A stretch of 64,000 nt of DNA from Thalassobacillus sp. CUG 92003 (GTDB lineage Bacteria > Bacillota > Bacilli > Bacillales > Halobacillaceae): contig NZ_JABLSJ010000002.1 of NCBI RefSeq assembly GCF_013618635.1, positions 392,066 through 456,065 of the forward strand, in the 5' to 3' direction. Positions 43,917-52,268 of the stretch are shown in pieces; the stretch's first letter is position 1, and the number at the start of each line of letters is the position of its first letter. Position numbers and translations under genes: made by a program. Under the pieces are notes generated by a model, which made no database searches, was not told the origin of the DNA, and was given only the letters and a program-made list of their open reading frames with translations.

Positions 43917-45965
43917 TTAAAAGAACCAATCGACAACTTCCTTGAACCATGGATCTTTCTTCAAATTATCCTCGATTTCCTGATCATCAGACCCTTCATG
44001 GTCGTCACACGTTTTCTTAGGTACATCTTCTTCCCTCATGTAAATCAGCCGTTGTTTAGGGCACTGAGGCGAAGCGAGTAATCCGCTCTCTGGATCGATA
44101 TATACCCCCTCCACACCGTCCGAGGGAGAAAAGGTGGTTAAGGCCTGATCTTCATGTATGTCTTCCATAAGGTTCGCCCAAACGTTTTTAGCGAAGACTT
44201 CATCCACAGGCGTCTTGAGTTCACGGTTTTTATCATACCCTGTCCATATCCCGGCTGTATAATCTGGACTGAATCCGATCATCCAGCTATCCGTTTCTGT
44301 TGTGCCTGATTTCCCCCCGTAAAGATGGGTCAGCTGATTAGCAATACTTGAGCCGGTCACATTCATATAACCATTCAAGTTGGTATCAAACATTCCCGTC
44401 ATCATGTGGGTGACCATAAACGCACGATCTGGATCGATTTCATTTTTCTCTTCTATATCAGGGGAATACTCATAGAGTACGTGCCCCAGCCGGTCCGTTA
44501 TTTTCGTGATCGTGTGTCCCGTCACATCTCCAGAGCCGTTTAATAAACGTGTATACCCTGTCATCATGTCATAGAGCGAGATTCCAGCAGTCCCGAGTGC
44601 CAGGGAAGGCACAGCAGGCAGATCGCCTTCGACTCCGAATGTATGCAAGGTATCAACAAGCTCGTCCGGGCCGATGTCCATATTCGTTTTGACCGCGTAA
44701 ATGTTATCAGATAACGCTAACGCTTGTGCCATCGTGATCGGTTTTTTAGCATAATACCCATTGTAGTTGCTAGGATGGTACGCCTCTCCGTCCTTCTGCT
44801 CAAACGTTGTCGGCTCGCTGACAAGCTCGGTGACTGGGGAATAGCCGTGTTGCAGGGCGGCGTAGTATAAAAATGGTTTGATCGTCGAACCGACTGAGCG
44901 ATTGTTTTGGAGTGCCCGATTGTACTGACTCTTCTCGTAGTCACGCCCGCCGATGAGTGCGGTGACAGCTCCTGATTTATCCATCACCATACCGCCCGCT
45001 TCGATTTCTGAGTCATCTGCGATATGCTCGGCTACGTTCTCTTCTAATCGCTGCTGATGTTCTTCATCTAACGTCGTGTAAATGTGGTAGCCGCCCGCTT
45101 CGATTTCCTCGCGGTTAAGCTTCAGTATGCCTTGTGCCTCTTGAATGACGGTATCCTGGAAATAGGGTGCAACGTCTGCTTTCACTTCTTCTTTCGTTTC
45201 GTTGAAGTTCAACGTTTTCTGTGCTGCAGCTACCTCGGCGTCCTCATCGATGTACCCGTGCGTGTTCATTTGTGCGAGCACTTGAGCCTGCCTGTCATGT
45301 GCTTTGTCTAAATCAACTAGAGGCGAATAATAGGTTGGCCCTTTCGGAATACCCGCAAGCATGGCTGCTTCCTCCAAGGTGATATCCTCGACACTTTTAT
45401 CAAAATAATGACGACTGGCAGCTTCGATTCCATAAGCGCCGTGCCCATAATAAATCGTGTTCAAATACCCCTGTAAAATTTCTTCCTTTGTATAAAACAC
45501 TTCTAGCCGTACGGCGTACAACGCTTCATGAAATTTTCGCTTCCACGATTTTTCATGAGAAAGGTATAAATTCCTGGCATATTGCTGTGTGATCGTGCTG
45601 GCGCCTTCAACTTTTTTCATCGCTTTTAAATCAGTGATAATGGCAGATGCGATCCGTTTCACGTCAAACCCAAAGTGATCGTAAAAACGATGGTCTTCAA
45701 TTGCAATGGTGGCTTCGGTCATAACCTCAGGGATCTCATCAATCCCCACCCAATACCGATCCGTCTCGCCCTGGTCTTCACCGATAATATTACCGTCTCT
45801 GCCGTAGTAAATTGTATTTTGATCCGTTACGAGAGAAGGAGGGCCGAGCCAAATGACATAACTCAACAAACCTGTCATCACAATGATGGCAAGTATCGTC
45901 ATAACAAGCATCGTCTTAAAGCCACGGCGAATCCATTTTCCCCACGTTTGAAAAAGATTCTTCAT
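43917..45965 (-). CDS. pbpG: Class A penicillin-binding protein (PbpG/PBP2c type)
   Basis: A 682-residue bifunctional peptidoglycan synthase. One N-terminal membrane anchor (about residues 18-38) is followed by the GT51 domain (EDHRFYDHFGFD, ASTITQQYARNLYL, EEILQGYLNTIYYGHGAYGI). The transpeptidase domain has SVGSTIKPF (SxxK, near residue 357), LSDN and YGGKSGTTETDSW (KSGT). The position next to ywhD matches ywhE/pbpG of B. subtilis, a PBP made during sporulation and used in spore wall synthesis. Length is as in that protein (691). Confidence 0.94.
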   Translation of the reverse strand: MKNLFQTWGKWIRRGFKTMLVMTILAIIVMTGLLSYVIWLGPPSLVTDQNTIYYGRDGNIIGEDQGETDRYWVGIDEIPEVMTEATIAIEDHRFYDHFGFDVKRIASAIITDLKAMKKVEGASTITQQYARNLYLSHEKSWKRKFHEALYAVRLEVFYTKEEILQGYLNTIYYGHGAYGIEAASRHYFDKSVEDITLEEAAMLAGIPKGPTYYSPLVDLDKAHDRQAQVLAQMNTHGYIDEDAEVAAAQKTLNFNETKEEVKADVAPYFQDTVIQEAQGILKLNREEIEAGGYHIYTTLDEEHQQRLEENVAEHIADDSEIEAGGMVMDKSGAVTALIGGRDYEKSQYNRALQNNRSVGSTIKPFLYYAALQHGYSPVTELVSEPTTFEQKDGEAYHPSNYNGYYAKKPITMAQALALSDNIYAVKTNMDIGPDELVDTLHTFGVEGDLPAVPSLALGTAGISLYDMMTGYTRLLNGSGDVTGHTITKITDRLGHVLYEYSPDIEEKNEIDPDRAFMVTHMMTGMFDTNLNGYMNVTGSSIANQLTHLYGGKSGTTETDSWMIGFSPDYTAGIWTGYDKNRELKTPVDEVFAKNVWANLMEDIHEDQALTTFSPSDGVEGVYIDPESGLLASPQCPKQRLIYMREEDVPKKTCDDHEGSDDQEIEDNLKKDPWFKEVVDWFF

Positions 45966-46050
45966 TCCTTTTCCCGCCTATCATGTAAAATGAAAGATTG
46001 CTATTATTATGTGATAATAATGAAAAGAATAAACATATTCAGGGAAATGC

Positions 46051-46078
46051 TTGCTTTTTCGATAGGATTCTTTATAAT
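46051..46078 (+). promoter_or_regulatory. Promoter candidate for speE-speB
   Basis: TTGCTT at 46051 and TATAAT at 46073, spaced 16 bp, with the start about 35 bp before the speE ATG. Confidence 0.5.
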
Positions 46079-46121
46079 TTGATTGTTTCCCCCGATAAGT
46101 ATTCAAAAGGAGTATGATCAT

Positions 46122-46949
46122 ATGGCCACTTGGTTTACAGAGAAGCAGACGGAGGACTTCGGTATTACCGCGAAAGTCAATAAAACCCTTCATAAGGAAA
46201 AGACCGACTATCAGGAGCTTGAAATGCTTGAAACAAAAGAATGGGGGAGAATGCTCGTATTAGACGATATGGTAATGACGACTGAACGTGACGAATTTGT
46301 CTATCACGAAATGCTGGCGCACGTCCCTTTATTCACGCATCCGAGCCCAAAGACCGTACTGGTAGTTGGCGGGGGAGACGGGGGCGTCATCCGCGAGGTG
46401 TTAAAGCACCCTTCCGTTGAACAAGCTGTCTTAGTTGAAATTGATGGAAAAGTCGTCGAATACTCCAAATATTATCTGCCAACCATAGCCGGTGCTTTAG
46501 ATGATGAACGGGTACGCGTTGAAGTGACTGATGGCTTTATGCACATCGCTGAGAGCGAACGTCTCTATGATGTGATATTAGTGGATTCTACAGAGCCTGT
46601 CGGACCGGCAGTCAACTTGTTTTCAAAAGGATTCTATGAAGGAATAGCCAAGGCGTTGAAAGAAGATGGAATCTTCGTAGCCCAGACCGACAATCCCTGG
46701 TTCAAGACCGACTTGATCCGCCGAGTATTTGGAGATGTTAAAGAAACGTTCCCGATCACGAAATTATATACCGCTAACATCCCCACCTATCCAAGTGGAT
46801 TATGGACATTTACCATGGGGAGCAAATTGTATGACCCGCTGCAGATCGATGCGGCGCGCCACCATGAAATCGACACGCAATACTACACAAAAGAACTGCA
46901 TAACGCTTCTTTCGTTTTGCCAAAGTTTGTAAAAGACTTGACGGAATAG
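46122..46949 (+). CDS. speE: Spermidine synthase
   Basis: A 275-residue aminopropyltransferase that makes spermidine from putrescine and decarboxylated [21 protein letters not shown] is the cofactor-binding motif (near residue 82), and [18 protein letters not shown] contains the catalytic Asp region. Length matches B. subtilis SpeE (276). AAAGGAG lies nine bases before ATG 46122; the frame extends 39 bases further upstream. The agmatinase gene begins 10 bp downstream, so the two form a polyamine operon. Confidence 0.97.
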   Translation: MATWFTEKQTEDFGITAKVNKTLHKEKTDYQELEMLETKEWGRMLVLDDMVMTTERDEFVYHEMLAHVPLFTHPSPKTVLVVGGGDGGVIREVLKHPSVEQAVLVEIDGKVVEYSKYYLPTIAGALDDERVRVEVTDGFMHIAESERLYDVILVDSTEPVGPAVNLFSKGFYEGIAKALKEDGIFVAQTDNPWFKTDLIRRVFGDVKETFPITKLYTANIPTYPSGLWTFTMGSKLYDPLQIDAARHHEIDTQYYTKELHNASFVLPKFVKDLTE

Positions 46950-46959
46950 GAGGATACCG

Positions 46960-47829
46960 ATGCGATTTGATGAAGCGTACTCTGGCAAAGTGTTTATCAT
47001 GAGTCAGCCTGAGCACGAAACAGCCGATACGATTTTATTTGGTATGCCAATGGACTGGACAGTCAGCTTCCGCCCGGGTTCACGATTCGGCCCCAACCGT
47101 ATCCGGGAAGCATCATTAGGGCTTGAGGAGTACAGCCCTTATTTAGATCGCCACCTGGAGGAAATCAACTATTTTGATGCAGGGGACATGCCCCTTCCGT
47201 TTGGAAATGCAAAACGAAGCATTGAGCAAATCGAAGCTTACGTCGCTACCATTTTAGAAAAAGGCAAATTTCCGCTCGGCATCGGAGGGGAGCACCTTGT
47301 CACATGGCCTATCATCAAAGCGATGTATAAGCAATATTCTGATCTAGCTCTGATCCACATCGATGCCCACACGGATCTGCGGGAAGAATATGAAGGAGAG
47401 GAGTTGTCACACTCCACACCTATCCGAAAAGTCTGTGAGCTGATCGGTCCAGAAAATGTGTACTCCTTCGGCATCCGCTCCGGCATGAGAGAGGAATTTC
47501 AATACGCATCCGAAAGCGGCATGCATCTGGCGAAATTTGAGGTAGCCGATCCCTTGAAACAGGTGCTGCCTGACTTGGACGGCCGCCCCGTTTACGTCAC
47601 CCTGGATATCGACGTCCTGGACCCGGCCTATGCGCCCGGAACAGGTACAGCTGAAGCGGGCGGCATCTCCTCCAAAGAACTGCTCGAAGCCATCCACCTC
47701 ATTTCCCGGTCCGGCGTTAACGTCGTAGGAGCGGACTTAGTCGAAGTAGCACCCATCTATGATCCCAGTGAAAAGACACCAATAGCAGCCAGTAAGTTTC
47801 TTCGTGAAATGCTGCTAGGCTTCAGATAA
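46960..47829 (+). CDS. speB: Agmatinase
   Basis: A 289-residue ureohydrolase that converts agmatine to putrescine and urea, feeding SpeE. Manganese ligands are visible in GIGGEHLVTWP (His), LIHIDAHTDLR (Asp-His-Asp) and VTLDIDVLDPAYAPGTGTAE (Asp pair). AGGAGG lies just upstream of the ATG. Length matches B. subtilis SpeB (290). A hairpin terminator follows directly after the stop. Confidence 0.97.
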   Translation: MRFDEAYSGKVFIMSQPEHETADTILFGMPMDWTVSFRPGSRFGPNRIREASLGLEEYSPYLDRHLEEINYFDAGDMPLPFGNAKRSIEQIEAYVATILEKGKFPLGIGGEHLVTWPIIKAMYKQYSDLALIHIDAHTDLREEYEGEELSHSTPIRKVCELIGPENVYSFGIRSGMREEFQYASESGMHLAKFEVADPLKQVLPDLDGRPVYVTLDIDVLDPAYAPGTGTAEAGGISSKELLEAIHLISRSGVNVVGADLVEVAPIYDPSEKTPIAASKFLREMLLGFR

Positions 47830-47863
47830 GTCAGGTCGCCATTAGGTGCGCCTGACTTTTTAT
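47830..47863 (+). terminator. Terminator of speE-speB
   Basis: Stem GTCAGG-(T)-CGC with GCG-CCTGAC, then TTTTTA. Confidence 0.75.
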
Positions 47864-47883
47864 CTCTAATCTGAAGTGTTGTT

Positions 47884-48150
47884 CGCCTAAGTCGGGGTCT
47901 AATCGCCCAAGCGAGGTGGAGAACCGCCCAAGTGAAGGTGAGAATCGCCCAAGCCAGGCGCACAATCGCCCAAACAGAGGGTGAAACCGCCCAAGTCGGA
48001 CCTAATCGCCCAAGCGAGGTGGAGAACCGCCCAAGCGAGGGTGAGAACCGCCCAAGTAGTGGAGAGAATCGCCCAAGGAGGGTGCAGAATCGCCCAAGCC
48101 GCCAGCACATCACCCAAGCCGGACCCTCCAGCCGCCTAAACCAGCCAGCC
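47884..48150. repeat. Short tandem array with 21-bp period, about 12 units
   Basis: Units begin with the near-invariant CGCCCAAG and end with AAT or AAC, with 9-11 variable purine-rich bases between. Spacings are 19-22 bp, mostly 21. Because 21 is divisible by three, frames on both strands stay open, giving a fake NRPSEGE-type repeat peptide; no ribosome-binding site supports it. Repeats are too short and spacers too small for CRISPR. It occupies most of 47830-48280. Confidence 0.85.
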
Positions 48151-48280
48151 AACCGCTCCAACAAGTGTTCAAGCCCCTTCTAATTTGCCAGGATGCTTGC
48201 GCTTTTGGTGTGAAGTTTTTATAATGGATGAGTTAAGTAGACGACAAATCTCCTGAATCCGAAGTGAAGGAGCGATTCAA

Positions 48281-48721
48281 ATGAGCGCCATTCAAACACC
48301 TGTGCAGGTTTACTTAAAGACTGAAATCCGAGATGAGGATCAGCACGAAACGGTTGAAATGAGTGAACCGGGCAGGTTTTATGCACGAGGCAACACAGAA
48401 GTGATTAAATATAGGGAGCACCCGGAAGATGGGGAACCGGTTGATACGATGATAACCATTCAACCGGAGAAGGTGAGCATCAAACGGTCTGGTGGGGTGC
48501 AGATGCACCAGACGTTTCGACGGGAAATGGAGACGGAGAATGCTTATCACCATCCATATGGTGTGTTCCATATGCAGACACGGACGGATGCGATTGAGTA
48601 CCGATCGATTAATGAGGCTGATACGGGGCGGCTGTTTATAAATTATCAGTTGACGTTAAATCAGGATGTTACGCAACGTCATCGATTGACGTTAACGTTG
48701 GAAAGGGAGGACCTATCATGA
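48281..48721 (+). CDS. ywiB: YwiB, DUF1934 beta-barrel protein
   Basis: A 146-residue protein rich in beta strands ([53 protein letters not shown]). It matches the DUF1934/YwiB family, which has a calycin-like barrel; ligand and role unknown. GAAGGAG precedes the ATG. It overlaps argS by four bases (ATGA), so the two are co-translated, the arrangement also seen in B. subtilis. Confidence 0.92.
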   Translation: MSAIQTPVQVYLKTEIRDEDQHETVEMSEPGRFYARGNTEVIKYREHPEDGEPVDTMITIQPEKVSIKRSGGVQMHQTFRREMETENAYHHPYGVFHMQTRTDAIEYRSINEADTGRLFINYQLTLNQDVTQRHRLTLTLEREDLS

Positions 48722-50388
48722 ATATCGTCGAGCAGACGGAGCAAAAACTGAAGGCGGAAATTGCTGAAGCTGTACTGAAGGCTGGATTAGCCGGACGCGA
48801 TGAGTTGCCTGAAGTTGTGTTGGAACAGCCGAAGGATAAGAGTCATGGCGATTATGCTACGAATATGGCGATGCAGCTGGCTCGTATTGCCAAGAAGAAT
48901 CCGCGTGAGATTGCGCAGGATATCGTTGATCAATTCGATCACTCTAAAGCATCGATCAAGCAAATTGAAATCGCGGGGCCTGGCTTCATCAACTTTTATA
49001 TGGACAATCAGTATCTCACTGATCTGGTGCCCAACATTTTAGAGGCCGGTGAACATTATGGCGATTCTCAAGTCGGTCAGGGTCATCCGATACAAGTTGA
49101 ATTTGTCTCAGCCAATCCGACTGGGACCTTGCACCTTGGTCATGCGCGAGGGGCTGCGGTAGGTGACGCACTTTGTAATGTGCTTGAAAAAGCTGGTTAC
49201 GCGGTTTCCCGTGAATATTACGTTAATGACGGTGGCAATCAAATCACGAATTTGGTGCGCTCAGTGGAAGCGCGTTACATGCAGGCACTCGGAAAGGACT
49301 TCCCGATGCCGGAAGATGGCTACCATGGTCCGGACATTACGGAGCTTGGGCAAACTTTAGCGAACGAACAAGGCGCGAAGTGGGCGGAAGCAGACGAGGA
49401 AGAACGCCACGCTTACTTACGTGAGTATGGCTTGCAATTTGAACTGGATAAAATCAAGCGTGATCTCGAAGAATTTCGCGTGCCGTTTGACGAGTGGTAT
49501 TCCGAGTCTTCCTTATATCAAGATGGAAAAATCGTTGCGGCTCTCCACGTTTTACAGGAGAAAGGGTTCATTTATGAGGCAGACGGAGCGACCTGGTTCA
49601 AATCCACCGACTTTGGAGATGACAAGGATCGCGTCTTGATCAAACAGGATGGGACTTACACGTATTTGACCCCCGATATCGCTTATCATAAGGACAAGCT
49701 TGACCGCGGATTCCAGACGCTCGTCAATATTTGGGGGGCAGACCACCATGGTTATATTCCGCGTATGAGTGCGGCCATTCAAGCGTTAGGGTACGATAAA
49801 AACACGCTGGAAGTGGAAATCATTCAAATGGTGAACCTTTTCCAAAACGGTGAAAAAGTGAAAATGAGCAAGCGGACAGGTAAAGCTGTTACACTGCGCG
49901 AGCTCATGGAAGAGGTGGGCATTGATGCGATGCGCTATTTCTTCTCCATGCGTTCATGTGATTCCCACCTTGATTTTGACATGGACTTAGCGCGATCTGA
50001 ATCGAATGATAATCCTGTTTATTACGTGCAGTACGCACATGCCCGGATTTGCACGATGATGCGCCAGGCAGAAGAAAAAGGCTTCCCGCTAGACGGTCCG
50101 TTTGCAGGAGAATGGCTCGACTCTGAAAAAGAAGCTGATCTTCTGAAACGGCTGGGCGAGTTTCCACAAGTCGTTGCAGAAGCAGCTGAAAAACGCATGC
50201 CCCACCGTGTAACGCAATACAGTTTTGACTTGGCTTCAAACCTTCATAGTTTTTACAATGCGGAAAAAGTGTTGGATCAAGCACATCCTGAGCGTACGCA
50301 ATCACGGATTGCATTAATGAAAGCTGTCCGTACGACGCTGGCAAATGCGATGCATTTAATTGGCGTTTCCGCTCCCGAACGTATGTAA
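48718..50388 (+). CDS. argS: Arginyl-tRNA synthetase
   Basis: A 556-residue class I synthetase that charges tRNA-Arg. It has the N-terminal tRNA-binding domain, [19 protein letters not shown] with the HIGH-type motif near residue 139, [12 protein letters not shown] as the KMSKS loop near residue 381, and the DALR anticodon-binding C terminus. Length equals B. subtilis ArgS (556). AGGGAGG lies in the end of ywiB. No T-box leader is visible upstream. A strong terminator follows. Confidence 0.98.
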   Translation: MNIVEQTEQKLKAEIAEAVLKAGLAGRDELPEVVLEQPKDKSHGDYATNMAMQLARIAKKNPREIAQDIVDQFDHSKASIKQIEIAGPGFINFYMDNQYLTDLVPNILEAGEHYGDSQVGQGHPIQVEFVSANPTGTLHLGHARGAAVGDALCNVLEKAGYAVSREYYVNDGGNQITNLVRSVEARYMQALGKDFPMPEDGYHGPDITELGQTLANEQGAKWAEADEEERHAYLREYGLQFELDKIKRDLEEFRVPFDEWYSESSLYQDGKIVAALHVLQEKGFIYEADGATWFKSTDFGDDKDRVLIKQDGTYTYLTPDIAYHKDKLDRGFQTLVNIWGADHHGYIPRMSAAIQALGYDKNTLEVEIIQMVNLFQNGEKVKMSKRTGKAVTLRELMEEVGIDAMRYFFSMRSCDSHLDFDMDLARSESNDNPVYYVQYAHARICTMMRQAEEKGFPLDGPFAGEWLDSEKEADLLKRLGEFPQVVAEAAEKRMPHRVTQYSFDLASNLHSFYNAEKVLDQAHPERTQSRIALMKAVRTTLANAMHLIGVSAPERM

Positions 50389-50392
50389 GGAG

Positions 50393-50432
50393 AAAGCGTT
50401 CCTGAAGCACACAATCAGGAACGCTTTTTTTA
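50393..50432 (+). terminator. Terminator of ywiB-argS
   Basis: Stem AAAGCGTTCCTGA / TCAGGAACGCTTT, loop of 9, T7. Confidence 0.9.
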
Positions 50433-50474
50433 GCTATAAAATTTGGGCCCTGTGAATAACATATCTCATAAGCC

Positions 50475-50590
50475 ACGTCCGGCTCCAGCTCCTCGCGACA
50501 TAAGCAACCCACCCTGCGGAAGGAAAGACCACATTCCTCCTGGTGTTTTGCTTATGCGTGTCGGAGCTCCCGGGGCGCTTGCGCCTTTGT
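50475..50590. repeat. Dispersed hairpin repeat, family C
   Basis: Outer blocks GTCCGGCTCCAGCTCC and GTCGGAGCTCCCGGGGCGCTTGCGCC flank the inner arms CATAAGCAA / TTGCTTATG. Similar GC-rich blocks recur in Bacillaceae intergenic regions, from memory. A plus-strand frame across it is not a gene. It fills most of 50389-50703. Confidence 0.6.
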
Positions 50591-50617
50591 TCCTTCACTC
50601 ACGATTTTGCAATTTAG

Positions 50618-50657
50618 TAAAAAAACACCAAAATCTCCCCGCGACATGACGGGGAGA
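50618..50657 (-). terminator. Minus-strand terminator beyond xapX
   Basis: Stem TCTCCCCG / CGGGGAGA followed on the minus strand by a T-rich run. It is the first good stop signal for clsB transcripts, which would cross the small XapX gene in antisense. Confidence 0.6.
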
Positions 50658-50675
50658 CCCATGTATAATAAAAAG

Positions 50676-50689
50676 TGAAAGCGGTTTCC
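50676..50689 (+). promoter_or_regulatory. cre-like site before the XapX gene
   Basis: TGAAAGCGGTTTCC matches TGWAANCGNTNWCA at all but the last position. It lies just downstream of TATAAT (50664-50669). Confidence 0.4.
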
Positions 50690-50703
50690 AAGAGGTGGTC
50701 ATG

Positions 50704-50883
50704 ATGAAAGAAATTATCCTTGCTTTAGTAACAGGATTCATCGTCGGTTTTTTATTTGCCGTGTTTAAACTTCCGATCCCGGCCCCGCCAGCGCTCGCAG
50801 GCGTTGCGGGCATCGTCGGCATTTACTTAGGTTTCAAAGTATTCACCTGGGTGGGACCGTTCGTCTCGGAACTGATTAAATGA
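50704..50883 (+). CDS. XapX domain small membrane protein (DUF1427)
   Basis: A 59-residue protein with two membrane helices: LALVTGFIVGFLFAVFKLPI then PAPPALAGVAGIVGIYLGFK. This is the XapX pattern. Function is unknown; the name comes from a xanthosine-related neighbourhood in other bacteria. AAGAGGTGG supports ATG 50704 over the in-frame ATG and GTG just upstream. Its stop codon is immediately followed by the last codon of clsB on the other strand, with no terminator between. Confidence 0.88.
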   Translation: MKEIILALVTGFIVGFLFAVFKLPIPAPPALAGVAGIVGIYLGFKVFTWVGPFVSELIK

Positions 50884-52077
50884 TTAGAGAAGCGGGCGCA
50901 GCAGACGGGCGATGACTACGTTGATCCGGGTACCGAGGGATCGTTGTTTAAACCAATGGTTATCGACTACGATGGCATCAATGGCATCAAGGAAGAAGCG
51001 ATTCCTTAAATCTTCAATGAGCGTTTCGTCTCCGGTCATAAGGCTGACTTCCTTATTTAAAAAGAAACTGCGCTGGTCAAAGTTCGCTGTGCCAATGGTA
51101 CATGACTTTTGGTCGATCATGACCATTTTAGCGTGGTAAAAGCCATTATCAAACAAATAAAGGTTTCCGCCGGCTTGGACGAGTTTTTTCATGAAGGGGA
51201 TGCCCCCTTCTTTGACTAACGGGTGGTCGGATTTTAAAGGGGCTAAGACGGTTACTTCCACGCCTCGTTGACATGCTTGTTTTATTGCATCCATTAAAGC
51301 TTGAGACGGAATGAAATAAGGCGAGCTGATTAATATTTCCCGTTCTGCCTGTTGAATTTCTTCTAACAAGTAAGACGCCAGCCCCTCACCATCGGTAGCC
51401 AATACTTGAAAGTCATGCTGCCCAGATGGCTGGTCCGATTTCGGCTGGTGCTCTTCTCCAGTTGTGAGCTGCCAGTCGTGGAAGAATATCTGATGGAGGT
51501 CGGTTACGACTGTACCTACCAGGCGGATGTGATAATCGCGCCAATTTCCCATAATAGCGTCTTTGCCGACGTATTCCTTGCCGATATTGAAGCCGCCCGT
51601 ATACGTGATCCGTTCGTCGATAACCGTGATTTTTCGGTGGTTTCTCTGGTTCAACTTATAAAAGAAATAGGGGAATGAGGGCTTTTGCATAAAATGAAAT
51701 TGAATACCTGATTGTTCTAGGTGATGAATGATTCCAGTTGTGAAGCCTGAACTGCCGAGCCGATCAAGCAACAGTCTCACAGTTAGACCTTCATTCGCTT
51801 TTTGTTTCAATAACCTAAGGAATTCTTGGCTCAATTCGTCCTGTTTAACGATGAAAAATTGAACATCAATCTGTTGCTTTGCATCCCGGATGTCTTGAAA
51901 GAGATCATCAAAAAAAGCAGGACCGGTTTTATAGAAACGATAATCGCCCGTGCGTTTGGGATACAGGATATGAAGCGGTTGATGCTGGCGATGATTGCGA
52001 CGGCCAGTCTTAAAGTCCAGAACGATAAGAAAAATTAAAAGAAAGATACCAATGAGTATGAGTACGATGGGGGTCAT
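50884..52077 (-). CDS. clsB: Cardiolipin synthase (ClsB/YwjE type)
   Basis: A 397-residue phospholipase D superfamily enzyme making cardiolipin. It has an N-terminal membrane helix, then two HKD motifs: NHRKITVIDERITYTGGFNI and FYHAKMVMIDQKSCTIGTAN. Only one N-terminal helix is present, as in B. subtilis YwjE (398 residues). GGAG is ten bases before the ATG. Cardiolipin rises with salinity in halophilic Gram-positives, which fits the inferred lifestyle. Convergent with the XapX gene at zero distance. Confidence 0.93.
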   Translation of the reverse strand: MTPIVLILIGIFLLIFLIVLDFKTGRRNHRQHQPLHILYPKRTGDYRFYKTGPAFFDDLFQDIRDAKQQIDVQFFIVKQDELSQEFLRLLKQKANEGLTVRLLLDRLGSSGFTTGIIHHLEQSGIQFHFMQKPSFPYFFYKLNQRNHRKITVIDERITYTGGFNIGKEYVGKDAIMGNWRDYHIRLVGTVVTDLHQIFFHDWQLTTGEEHQPKSDQPSGQHDFQVLATDGEGLASYLLEEIQQAEREILISSPYFIPSQALMDAIKQACQRGVEVTVLAPLKSDHPLVKEGGIPFMKKLVQAGGNLYLFDNGFYHAKMVMIDQKSCTIGTANFDQRSFFLNKEVSLMTGDETLIEDLRNRFFLDAIDAIVVDNHWFKQRSLGTRINVVIARLLRPLL

Positions 52078-52162
52078 AGTCGTTCAGCTCCATTTATTCT
52101 GAGTAGATAGGGTTAGTCTTCCCGAAAATGTCAAATTGACAAGGTGATTATGCGAAAATATG

Positions 52163-52192
52163 TTGACTGAATGTTCATTCATAATTTATAGT
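52163..52192 (+). promoter_or_regulatory. Promoter of the acyl-CoA operon
   Basis: TTGACT at 52163 and TATAGT at 52187, spaced 18 bp, about 75 bp before fadF. Confidence 0.45.
52168..52181 (+). promoter_or_regulatory. TetR/FadR-type operator between -35 and -10 of fadF
   Basis: TGAATGTTCATTCA, symmetric except for the central pair, resembles half-sites of the Bacillus FadR box (TGAATGA...TCATTCA). It occupies the promoter spacer, ideal for repression. GAATGTTCATTC recurs at the start of the TetR gene. Confidence 0.55.
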
Positions 52193-52228
52193 TAATGTAT
52201 ACGATTCACAAATTTTGGAGGGGGAGAC

Positions 52229-52246
52229 TCACGGACGAGTCCGTGA
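52229..52246 (+). promoter_or_regulatory. Leader hairpin before fadF
   Basis: TCACGGAC / GTCCGTGA with a two-base loop, placed between a GGAGGGGG tract and the GAGGGGG ribosome-binding site of fadF. It could be an RNA hairpin or a quasi-palindromic protein site. Confidence 0.45.
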
Positions 52247-52268
52247 AATACAACGAGGGGGTTAACAG

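Noticed and set aside
47884..48150. CRISPR-like regular repeats
   Set aside because: The conserved core is only 8-10 bp with about 11-bp fillers, far below CRISPR repeat and spacer sizes, and no cas gene is present.
47932..48183. Open frame encoding an NRPSEGE-type repeat peptide
   Set aside because: It is created by the 21-bp array, stays open on the other strand too, and has no ribosome-binding site.
48150..48280. T-box leader for argS
   Set aside because: No specifier or antiterminator-like structure is visible, and argS is translated from within ywiB.
50443..50649. 68-residue proline-rich frame after argS
   Set aside because: It lies on a family C hairpin repeat and has no ribosome-binding site.
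52229..52246. Possible hammerhead ribozyme fragment
   Set aside because: The GGACGAGTCC stem recalls stem II of hammerheads, but the CUGAUGA and GAAA core strands are absent.
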